This document shows positions 1 through 4,892 of a stretch of 5,270 bases of DNA, in pieces. Every line of letters begins with the position of its first letter. Positions within the stretch are counted from its first letter, which is position 1. The stretch lies in assembly GCA_934667465.1 (NCBI GenBank), contig CAKUMG010000508.1:1-5270 (forward strand), written 5' to 3'. Source of the stretch: an uncultured Actinoplanes sp. (lineage in GTDB: Bacteria; Actinomycetota; Actinomycetes; Mycobacteriales; Micromonosporaceae). Under the pieces are notes generated by a model. That model saw only the letters and a list, made by a program, of their open reading frames with translations. It was not told where the DNA came from and did no database searches. The translations under genes were made by a program, and so were the position numbers.

Positions 1-857
1 GCCTCGCTGCGCAGGTCGGCGCACTGCTTCTCGACGCCGGCGCGCAGCGTGGCGAGCTCCTGGCCGGCCTCCTGGCGGCGCTGGCCGATCTCGCGCTCGA
101 CGGCGGCCTTCAGCTCGGCCTGCTCGCGCTCGGCGGTGGCCCGCAGCTGGGTGACCTCCTGCTGGACCTTGTCACGCAGGGCCTTGCTCTCCTGGTCGGC
201 CTGCAGCCGGGTGGAGGAGGCGTAACCGTCGGCCTCGGAGCGGATCCGCTGGTTCTCCTGGGCGGTGCGGTCGGCGAGCTGCTTCGCCTCGGCCCGCGCC
301 CGGGACAGGGCCGACTCGGCCTCGGCGCGCATCTGCTCGGCCTGCTGCCGGATCGTGGCCAGCGACTTCTCGGTGGCGGCGCGGCGGGCGACGTCGGCCT
401 TCTCCTCGTCGGCGCGGCGGGCGGCGAGCGCGATCTCGAAGTCCCGGATGCCGTCGTGCGCGTGGGCCTCGGCCTCGGCCCGGATGCGCTCGGCCTCGGC
501 GAGGCGGGCGGCGATGTCGTCGGTCGCGGAGTTCTTGATGTCCTCGGCGACCTCCTCGGCCTTGGCGAGGATCTCCTCGACCTTGGGCCCGAGGTGCCGG
601 AAGGAGACCTCGGCACCGAGCGAGGGGTTGCGCCGGGCCTGCGACAGCTCCTGCTGCAGCCGGTCCAGCTGGCCCATCATCGCCTGGTTCTGCAGCTGGG
701 CGCTGTCGCGCTCGCTGATCAGCGTGGCGATCTCGGTCTCGGCCCGGGCGACGTAACGCTCGACCTGTTTCTTCTCGTAACCCCGCAGGGCGGTCTCGAA
801 GCTGGGCTCGGGTGGCGACTCTCCACCGAGGCCGAAGATTTCCCCGCCGTGCGACAT
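1..857 (-). CDS. FilP-like coiled-coil protein with DivIVA-type N-terminal motif (5' part, runs off left edge)
   Basis: This frame is open from an ATG at 857 to the window edge, giving 285 complete codons with no stop seen. Residues 20-33 carry the motif F-x-x-x-L-R-G-Y-E-x-x-Q-V-E, the short DivIVA-like segment that opens FilP-type proteins. A second conserved patch, LGPKVEEILAKAEE, starts near residue 89. The rest is charged, Ala/Glu/Arg-rich coiled coil. From about residue 173 to 282 it falls into ten consecutive 11-residue repeats. There is no signal peptide or membrane segment, so it should be cytoplasmic. FilP-class proteins of Streptomyces (about 310 residues, often misnamed cellulose-binding protein) form filaments and help organise tip growth with DivIVA and Scy; a similar role here is inference. 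The start is supported by GAGGA eight bases upstream. It is a paralogue of the next gene and has its own upstream region behind a terminator. A longer Scy-like protein cannot be excluded because the C-terminus is missing. Confidence 0.85.
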   Translation of the reverse strand, partial: MSHGGEIFGLGGESPPEPSFETALRGYEKKQVERYVARAETEIATLISERDSAQLQNQAMMGQLDRLQQELSQARRNPSLGAEVSFRHLGPKVEEILAKAEEVAEDIKNSATDDIAARLAEAERIRAEAEAHAHDGIRDFEIALAARRADEEKADVARRAATEKSLATIRQQAEQMRAEAESALSRARAEAKQLADRTAQENQRIRSEADGYASSTRLQADQESKALRDKVQQEVTQLRATAEREQAELKAAVEREIGQRRQEAGQELATLRAGVEKQCADLRSE

Positions 858-865
858 GCTGTCCA

Positions 866-870
866 TCCTC
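866..870 (-). promoter_or_regulatory. Ribosome binding site of the partial coiled-coil gene
   Basis: On the minus strand this reads GAGGA, eight bases before the ATG at 857-855. It fixes the start that keeps the whole N-terminal motif. No comparably good -10/-35 pair was found upstream. Confidence 0.7.
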
Positions 871-890
871 ACATACGCAACGTCCCGTGA

Positions 891-904
891 TGTGTCGATA
901 CACA
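891..904. promoter_or_regulatory. Inverted repeat TGTGT-N4-ACACA, possible operator
   Basis: Five-base perfect arms (891-895 and 900-904) flank CGAT, 33 bases upstream of the start codon of the partial coiled-coil gene. The spacing is two bases shorter than the actinobacterial Crp/GlxR consensus (TGTGA-N6-TCACA), so it is not a good match to that site. It could bind another dimeric repressor or be chance. Confidence 0.3.
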
Positions 905-1004
905 CCGGCCTGGCGGGACTGTGCGTCTGGTTGCGATTTCCGCCCACCGGTCCCGCGCCCGGGTCGGAGGACATTTGTCAGAGGCTCAGGCTACGCGGGG
1001 ATGC

Positions 1005-1041
1005 AAAACAGGCCGCACCGGAGGAAATCTCCGGTACGGCC
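1005..1041 (-). terminator. Rho-independent terminator after the 444-residue coiled-coil gene
   Basis: Read on the minus strand, GGCCGTACCGGAG (1041-1029) pairs with CTCCGGTGCGGCC (1023-1011) around the five-base loop ATTTC. All 13 positions pair in RNA, one of them a G-U wobble. The wobble is a C/A mismatch on the plus strand, which shows the minus strand is the functional direction. Two bases later comes a run of four U (1008-1005). It lies 86 bases after the stop codon of the 444-residue gene, between the two paralogues, so they are probably separate transcripts. Confidence 0.8.
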
Positions 1042-1127
1042 CGCGGACATCTCGCACAGCCGGCCCGGTCCCCTAACGGTTCCGTACCCGTGAAGGTGGC
1101 GCACCCGGGGACCGAGTGGCGAATGAC

Positions 1128-2462
1128 TCAGCTGGTCTTCGCGGCCACCTCGGGCAGGCCGGACGCGGCTTCGGCGCCGTCCCGCTGGGTGGGAGCCTCG
1201 GCGGCCGGCTGCGCCGCCGGGGCCGCCTGCTGCGGTGCCGGCTGCTGGACGGCGGCGGCCACGGCCTCGGCGGCCTTGGCGGCACCGACGGTCGGCACCA
1301 GGCCGGAGAGGCCGGAGAGCATCTGGCCGAGCTGGTTGGTGACCGCGTCCTTCTGGCGGGTCAGGTCCTCGACCTCGCGCCTCGCGGCCTGGGTGGTCAG
1401 CTCGGCCTCGGTGCGGGCCTCGCTGCTCAGGCGCTGGGCCTCGGCGCGGGCCTCGGTGACGGTCTTCTCCGCCAGCGCGCGCGCCTTCTCGACCGTCTCG
1501 ACCGAGTGCCGCTCGGCCTCGAGGCGGCGGCTCTCGGCGCGCTGCTCGATCTCCTTGGCGCGGTCCTCGGCGGCGCGGGAGCGGCCCTCGGCCTCGGCCA
1601 CCATCTTCTGCGTCGCGCTGACCTGGGCGGCGTGCCGCTCGGACTCCTCGCGCTCGGCCTTCTCGCGGCGCTCGGCGATCTCCAGGGCCAGCGACTGCAG
1701 GTCCTTGTCGCGCTTGTCGCGGGCGTCGGTGAGCAGCTTGGTCGCCTCGGCGCGCTTCTCCTCGGCCTCGCGGGAGGCCTTGGCGCGCAGCTGGGTGATC
1801 TCTCGCTCGGCGGTGGCCCGCAGCGAGGCCACCTCACGCTCCACCGTCGACTTGAGCTCGGCGACCTCGTGCGCGGTGACCGTGCGCAGCTGCTTGGTCT
1901 CGCGGTCGGCGTCGGAGCGCAGCGTGTCGGCCTCGCGGCGGGCCTGCACCCGGGCCTCGGCCGCCTCGCGCTCGGCGTGCGTGCGGACCTGCCCCGCGTC
2001 GCGCTCGGCGCTCGCCTTCATGGCGGCCGCCTCGGCGCGGGCCTTGTCGGTGATCTCCCGAGCCTCGAGCCGCGCCGCGGAGAGGATGCCCTCGGACTCC
2101 CGCTTGGCCTCGCTACGGTGATCGTTCGCCTGTTCCTCGGCCAGCCGCAGGATCTGCTCCACCCGGGTGCCCAGCCCGGACAGCGTCGGCCGGTTGTTCT
2201 CCTCGAGCAGCTTGTTGCTGTCGGCGAGCTTCTGCTCGAGCGCGTTCAGCCGCTGCTCCGCCTGCCGCAGCCGCCGCTGCGCGTCGTTCATGCGCTGCTC
2301 GGCCTCGCCGCGCGCCTGCTCGGACTGGTTCAGGGCGGCGATCAGCCGGCCGAGGTGGGCGTCCACCTGGCCGCGATCGTATCCACGGAGGACGACGGTG
2401 AAGTCGTGCTGCGAATTCGCGGTTTCGAAGAAGGCGAGGTTGGCATCCTGCTGCTGGGGCAT
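1128..2462 (-). CDS. filP: FilP-like coiled-coil cytoskeletal protein, 444 residues, DivIVA-type N-terminus
   Basis: This is a cytoplasmic filament-type protein, probably part of the polar-growth scaffold that works with DivIVA. Residues 21-35 hold F-x-x-x-L-R-G-Y-D-R-G-Q-V-D, close to the start of Streptomyces FilP as I remember it. LGTRVEQILRLAEE near residue 97 matches a second FilP-conserved patch. Residues 108-250 are thirteen uninterrupted 11-residue coiled-coil repeats of the type A-x-x-E-x-x-x-L-R-x-x. A break of 36 residues follows, then seven more repeats to about 363. A short FilP-like segment ends the rod, and the last 60 or so residues are an Ala/Pro/Gln-rich, probably disordered tail. 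It is longer than FilP (about 310) and far shorter than Scy (about 1,300), although it sits where scy sits in Streptomyces. The ATG at 2462 is the only reasonable start but has no purine-rich ribosome site. The symbol marks family membership; either of the two paralogues here could be the true orthologue. Confidence 0.85.
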   Translation of the reverse strand: MPQQQDANLAFFETANSQHDFTVVLRGYDRGQVDAHLGRLIAALNQSEQARGEAEQRMNDAQRRLRQAEQRLNALEQKLADSNKLLEENNRPTLSGLGTRVEQILRLAEEQANDHRSEAKRESEGILSAARLEAREITDKARAEAAAMKASAERDAGQVRTHAEREAAEARVQARREADTLRSDADRETKQLRTVTAHEVAELKSTVEREVASLRATAEREITQLRAKASREAEEKRAEATKLLTDARDKRDKDLQSLALEIAERREKAEREESERHAAQVSATQKMVAEAEGRSRAAEDRAKEIEQRAESRRLEAERHSVETVEKARALAEKTVTEARAEAQRLSSEARTEAELTTQAARREVEDLTRQKDAVTNQLGQMLSGLSGLVPTVGAAKAAEAVAAAVQQPAPQQAAPAAQPAAEAPTQRDGAEAASGLPEVAAKTS

Positions 2463-2479
2463 TGCGCCATATTGGCAGA

Positions 2480-2492
2480 ACCCCCAGGGGGT
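2480..2492. promoter_or_regulatory. Palindrome ACCCCC-A-GGGGGT upstream of the coiled-coil gene
   Basis: Six-base perfect arms flank a single central base, 17 bases upstream of the ATG at 2462. A one-base loop cannot fold well as RNA, so a DNA-binding site is likelier than a hairpin. If the gene is read from a promoter close to its start, this site would lie in the promoter spacer, where a repressor would act. No regulator is identified. Confidence 0.35.
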
Positions 2493-2510
2493 CTCGCAAG
2501 ACTGTACGGT

Positions 2511-2540
2511 CCGGAGTATTCCGGTCGAAGATCACCTTCG
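2511..2540. promoter_or_regulatory. Two adjacent inverted repeats upstream of the coiled-coil gene
   Basis: CCGGA-GTAT-TCCGG occupies 2511-2524, and CGAAG-ATCAC-CTTCG occupies 2526-2540, separated by one base. Both have perfect five-base arms. A possible minus-strand -10 hexamer, TACAGT, lies at 2506-2501, so the repeats would cover its -35 region. The -35 hexamer itself is poor, so both promoter and operator are tentative. Confidence 0.3.
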
Positions 2541-2556
2541 TCCCGTACGCCGAGCG

Positions 2557-2568
2557 GGCGGATCCGCC
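2557..2568. repeat. Perfect 12-base palindrome GGCGGATCCGCC
   Basis: This is a fully self-complementary 12-mer between the epimerase and the coiled-coil gene. It could be a protein-binding site or a chance product of the GC-rich composition. Confidence 0.3.
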
Positions 2569-2579
2569 GTTCGGGTGGC

Positions 2580-2598
2580 GCGCCCCGCAACGGGGCGC
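2580..2598 (-). terminator. GC-only hairpin, possible terminator of the epimerase transcript
   Basis: GCGCCCCG (2580-2587) pairs perfectly with CGGGGCGC (2591-2598) around the three-base loop CAA. The stem is very stable, but no U run follows in either direction. It lies about 150 bases after the epimerase stop codon. Actinobacterial terminators often lack a U tract, so an end for that transcript is plausible; a role as a DNA site is an alternative. Confidence 0.4.
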
Positions 2599-2749
2599 AC
2601 GCTGTGCTTGCGCCGTCACCTGCTGTGCAGCAAGGGCCGGAAAGATCGTCGCACGGGCCCGTCGCGCGGCGCCTTCCGATGCCGATGATCCTGCCAGCCC
2701 GGAGCGCCGCCGTCAGGATGTTTCACCCGCAAGGCTGACGAACCGGGCA

Positions 2750-3196
2750 TCACCCCGCCGGCGCCGGCTCCACCAGCTCGACGAGGACCCCGCCCGCATC
2801 CTTGGGGTGCACGAAGTTGATCCTCGACCCCGCGGTGCCACGCCGCGGCTCGTCGTAGAGCAGCCGCAGGCCGCGGGCCCGCAGCGCCGCGCTCGCCGCC
2901 TCGATGTCGCGCACGGTGTAGGCGAGCTGCTGGAGGCCCGGGCCCTTGCGGTCGAGGAACTTGGCGATCGCGGAGTCCGGCCGCAGCGGGGCCAGCAGCT
3001 GGATCCGCGTCCCGCCGGCACCGTCGCCGGCGGCGGCCAGCATCGCCTCGCGTACCCCCTGGTCGTCGTTGACCTCCTGGTGGGCGCAGTGCAGCCCGTA
3101 GGTCTCCGTGTAGAAGGAGATGGCCTCGTCCAGGTCGGGCACAGCGATCCCGACGTGATCGATCCGCAGCACGCCCACATCCGGCAGGGAAGTCAT
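2750..3196 (-). CDS. mce: Methylmalonyl-CoA epimerase (VOC / glyoxalase fold)
   Basis: The enzyme interconverts (S)- and (R)-methylmalonyl-CoA, linking propionyl-CoA carboxylase to methylmalonyl-CoA mutase; in actinomycetes it also feeds polyketide extender supply. The 148 residues make one cytoplasmic two-module VOC protein of normal family length. The first module opens with DHVGIAVPDLDEAISFY (13-29) and contains the family signature NDDQGVREAML (43-53). The second opens with GPGLQQLAYTV (85-95) and ends with INFVHPKDAGGVLVELVEP (126-144). Metal ligands by analogy with the Propionibacterium enzyme are H14, Q66 and E140. The usual fourth ligand, a His in an HHIAF-type motif, is Gln here (Q90). 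E50 probably matches the second proposed catalytic acid. The gene is divergent from the thiolase. It has no Shine-Dalgarno sequence before its ATG, and CACACT seven bases upstream could be a -10 for a leaderless transcript. Confidence 0.93.
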   Translation of the reverse strand: MTSLPDVGVLRIDHVGIAVPDLDEAISFYTETYGLHCAHQEVNDDQGVREAMLAAAGDGAGGTRIQLLAPLRPDSAIAKFLDRKGPGLQQLAYTVRDIEAASAALRARGLRLLYDEPRRGTAGSRINFVHPKDAGGVLVELVEPAPAG

Positions 3197-3247
3197 GGTG
3201 ATCAGTGTGGCATCGCCGGTGCGCTCCGGAGCACCCCTGAACCGCAG

Positions 3248-3263
3248 CCGGGAACATTCCCGG
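3248..3263. promoter_or_regulatory. Inverted repeat CCGGGAA-CA-TTCCCGG, candidate operator
   Basis: Seven-base perfect arms around two bases lie about 50 bases upstream of the epimerase start and 136 upstream of the thiolase start. The two-base spacer argues for a protein-binding DNA site and against an RNA hairpin. The binding protein is unknown. Confidence 0.4.
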
Positions 3264-3388
3264 GTGCGTCTCTCGTCCCTGGCTGGGTGGCGGTGCGCCG
3301 ATCCGGCTAATCTGACCTAACCATCGTTCAGGCGATGCGGCCGGGCCCCGGTGCGGACGGGCGGCCCGCCTCCCGACGAATGCGAAGC

Positions 3389-3392
3389 GGAG
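3389..3392 (+). promoter_or_regulatory. Ribosome binding site of the thiolase
   Basis: GGAG lies seven bases before the GTG at 3400. It supports that GTG over the in-frame GTG four codons later, which would remove the conserved first strand residues of the thiolase fold. Confidence 0.75.
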
Positions 3393-3399
3393 CTCCCCC

Positions 3400-4584
3400 G
3401 TGACCAGCTCGGTGATCGTCAGCGGCGCCCGGACCCCCATGGGCCGCCTGCTCGGCAACCTCAAGAACGTGCCCGCCACCGCCCTCGGCGGCCACGCCAT
3501 CGCCGCCGCCCTCGAGCGCGGCGGCGTCCGCCCCGAGCAGGTGCAGTACGTGATCATGGGTCAGGTGCTGCAGGCCGGCGCCGGGCAGATCACCGCCCGG
3601 CAGGCGGCGGTGGCGGCCGGCATCCCCATGGGCGTGCCCGCGCTGACGGTGAACAAGGTGTGCCTCTCCGGCCTCGACGCGATCGCGCTCGCCGACCAGC
3701 TGATCCGCGCCGGCGAGTTCGACGTCGTGGTGGCGGGCGGCATGGAGTCGATGACCGAGGCGCCGCACCTGATGCTGGGTCAGCGCCAGGGCAAGAAGTA
3801 CGGCGACATCCTCGTGCGCGACCACACCGCCTACGACGGGCTGATGGATCCGTGGCTCGGCATCTCGATGGGCGAGTCGACCGAGCTCTCCGGCAAGGGG
3901 CTCGGCATCTCCCGGGCCGAGCAGGACGCGTTCGCCGCGCTGAGCCACCGGCGGGCCGCCGCCGCGCAGGCCGAGGGCCGGTTCGCCGAGGAGATCGCGC
4001 CGATCCGCGCCGGGCAGCGCGAGAGCGACCCGCTGATCGGCACCGACGAGGGTGTCCGCCCCGACGCCACCGCCGAGTCGCTCGGCAAGCTGCGCCCGGC
4101 GTTCGCCAAGGACGGCACGATCACCGCGGGCAGCGCGTCCCCGATCTCCGACGGCGCGGCCGCGGTCGTGGTGATGAGCCGGGCCAGGGCCGAGGAGCTC
4201 GGGCTGACCTGGCTCGCCGAGATCGGTGCGCACGGCAACGTCGCCGGGCCGGACAGCTCGCTGCAGGCCCAGCCGGCCAACGCCATCCGGCACGCGCTCG
4301 GCAAGGCCGGCCTGGGCGTCGCCGACCTCGACCTGATCGAGATGAACGAGGCGTTCGCGCAGGTGGTCATCCACTCCATGCGCGAGCTCAAGGTCAACGA
4401 GGAGATCGTCAACGTCAACGGCGGCGCGATCGCGCTCGGCCACCCGATCGGCATGTCCGGCGCCCGGCTGGTGCTCACACTCGCGCTCGAGCTCAAGCGC
4501 CGGGGCGGCGGCCTCGGCGCGGCGGCCCTCTGCGGCGGCGGCGGCCAGGGCGACGCGCTGATCATCAAGGTCCCCACGGCGTGA
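3400..4584 (+). CDS. fadA4: Acetyl-CoA acetyltransferase (thiolase, FadA4-like)
   Basis: This is a cytoplasmic thiolase that condenses two acetyl-CoA to acetoacetyl-CoA or splits a short beta-ketoacyl-CoA with CoA. Its 394 residues equal the usual length of biosynthetic thiolases. All active-site elements are present: nucleophile C88 in NKVCLSG, NEAF at 316-319, H348 in GHPIGMSG, and C378 in [11 protein letters not shown]. The last three fall at the same numbers as in the Zoogloea enzyme. The [12 protein letters not shown] and [11 protein letters not shown] segments and the overall sequence resemble mycobacterial FadA4, which is also next to an epimerase gene. Start is GTG with a good ribosome site. 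It is divergent from mce, and its stop overlaps the next start by four bases (GTGA), so the two are translationally coupled. Exact chain-length preference cannot be read from the sequence; short-chain substrates are most likely. Confidence 0.95.
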   Translation: MTSSVIVSGARTPMGRLLGNLKNVPATALGGHAIAAALERGGVRPEQVQYVIMGQVLQAGAGQITARQAAVAAGIPMGVPALTVNKVCLSGLDAIALADQLIRAGEFDVVVAGGMESMTEAPHLMLGQRQGKKYGDILVRDHTAYDGLMDPWLGISMGESTELSGKGLGISRAEQDAFAALSHRRAAAAQAEGRFAEEIAPIRAGQRESDPLIGTDEGVRPDATAESLGKLRPAFAKDGTITAGSASPISDGAAAVVVMSRARAEELGLTWLAEIGAHGNVAGPDSSLQAQPANAIRHALGKAGLGVADLDLIEMNEAFAQVVIHSMRELKVNEEIVNVNGGAIALGHPIGMSGARLVLTLALELKRRGGGLGAAALCGGGGQGDALIIKVPTA

Positions 4585-4853
4585 TCCGAGATGTGCCGAC
4601 GCTGGTCGGCCGGGCGCGCGAGGGGGATGCCCGCTCGGTGGCGCGGCTGATCAGCATGGTCGAGGACGGCGACCCCCGGCTGCGCGAGGTCGCCGACGCC
4701 CTGGCCCCGTTGGCGGGCCGGGCCCAGGTCCTCGGCGTCACCGGCGCGCCCCAGGAGGAGTACCAGAAGGTGGCGGAGGCGTTCTTCCAGGGCGTCGACG
4801 CGCACGAGAAGGCCGGCCCGGTCTGGGCCGCGCACCTGGACGAGTCGCGCTGA
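4581..4853 (+). CDS. meaB: Truncated or chimeric MeaB-like frame: N-terminus of methylmalonyl-CoA mutase GTPase without the GTPase domain
   Basis: The frame has 90 codons and starts at a GTG overlapping the thiolase stop. Residues 5-57 match the N-terminal arm of MeaB-type GTPases: [11 protein letters not shown], then [12 protein letters not shown], then [12 protein letters not shown], which is the strand leading into the Walker A loop. Full MeaB is about 320-330 residues and continues with G-x-G-K-S/T. Here the match stops after G-x-x-G-x-P, so the P-loop lysine, the switch regions and the dimerisation tail are all absent. The last 33 residues (58-90) are an acidic, helix-prone segment I do not recognise, yet every one of their codons ends in G or C. 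A simple frameshift is therefore unlikely, and the other two frames downstream give no MeaB sequence. A deletion fusing meaB to the end of another plus-strand gene fits best. GTPase or chaperone activity is not expected. A genuine short protein or an assembly error remain possible. Confidence 0.75.
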   Translation: MIRDVPTLVGRAREGDARSVARLISMVEDGDPRLREVADALAPLAGRAQVLGVTGAPQEEYQKVAEAFFQGVDAHEKAGPVWAAHLDESR

Positions 4854-4860
4854 CCGGGCA

Positions 4861-4886
4861 CGGGTGAGGGCCGGCGCCCTCACCCG
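4861..4886. terminator. Hairpin terminator between convergent genes
   Basis: CGGGTGAGGGC (4861-4871) pairs perfectly with GCCCTCACCCG (4876-4886) around CGGC. It fills most of the 39 bases between the plus-strand MeaB-like stop and the minus-strand hydrolase stop. The symmetry allows it to end transcripts from both sides. There is no U tract, as is common in high-GC actinobacteria. Confidence 0.75.
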
Positions 4887-4892
4887 CCCGGA

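Larger units (their letters stand above)
2463..2749. other. Palindrome-rich intergenic region between epimerase and coiled-coil gene
   Basis: No gene is supported in these 287 bases; the open frames across it are high-GC shadows. It must hold the 3' end of the epimerase transcript and the promoter of the 444-residue coiled-coil gene. It contains five short inverted repeats between 2480 and 2598, listed separately. A weaker one, TGCTG-TG-CAGCA, is at 2621-2632. The part from 2633 to 2749 shows nothing recognisable. Confidence 0.6.
3197..3399. promoter_or_regulatory. Divergent promoter region of epimerase and thiolase
   Basis: These 203 bases must hold promoters for both directions. Visible elements are the palindrome GCTCCGGAGC at 3223-3232 and an inverted repeat CCGGGAA-CA-TTCCCGG at 3248-3263. 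An AT-richer patch around 3308-3333 contains TAATCT, a possible plus-strand -10, and the weak repeat AAC-CATC-GTT. Convincing -35 hexamers were not found. Shared operators could coordinate the two metabolic genes. Confidence 0.5.

Noticed and set aside
856..2121. Second plus-strand open frame (421 codons), Ser/Ala/Arg-rich
   Set aside because: It runs antisense through both the real gene and a terminator and has low-complexity composition typical of shadow frames.
1..2462. Repetitive GC-rich DNA in the coiled-coil genes as a possible tandem DNA repeat or mobile element
   Set aside because: The periodicity is at protein level (11 residues, 33 bases) with variable codons. There are no terminal repeats, target duplications or transposase motifs.
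1116..2738. Long plus-strand open frame (540 codons) opposite the coiled-coil gene
   Set aside because: It is antisense to a gene with clear domain structure and repeats. Its Leu/Gly/Ala-rich translation is the usual reverse-frame shadow of GC-rich codons, and it has no recognisable family.
2616..3557. Minus-strand 313-codon frame across the epimerase and the divergent promoter
   Set aside because: It overlaps the epimerase in another frame and crosses both intergenic regions; its composition is shadow-like.
3351..4580. Long plus-strand frame overlapping the thiolase in another frame
   Set aside because: Its Arg/Gly/Pro-rich composition is a shadow of the thiolase. Only its last part, from the GTG at 4581, resembles a real protein and is annotated separately.
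3328..4883. Minus-strand frames opposite the thiolase (3328-4443 and 3831-4883)
   Set aside because: They are antisense to a gene with every catalytic motif in place, and their His/Gly/Ala-rich or Ser/Pro-rich translations match no family.
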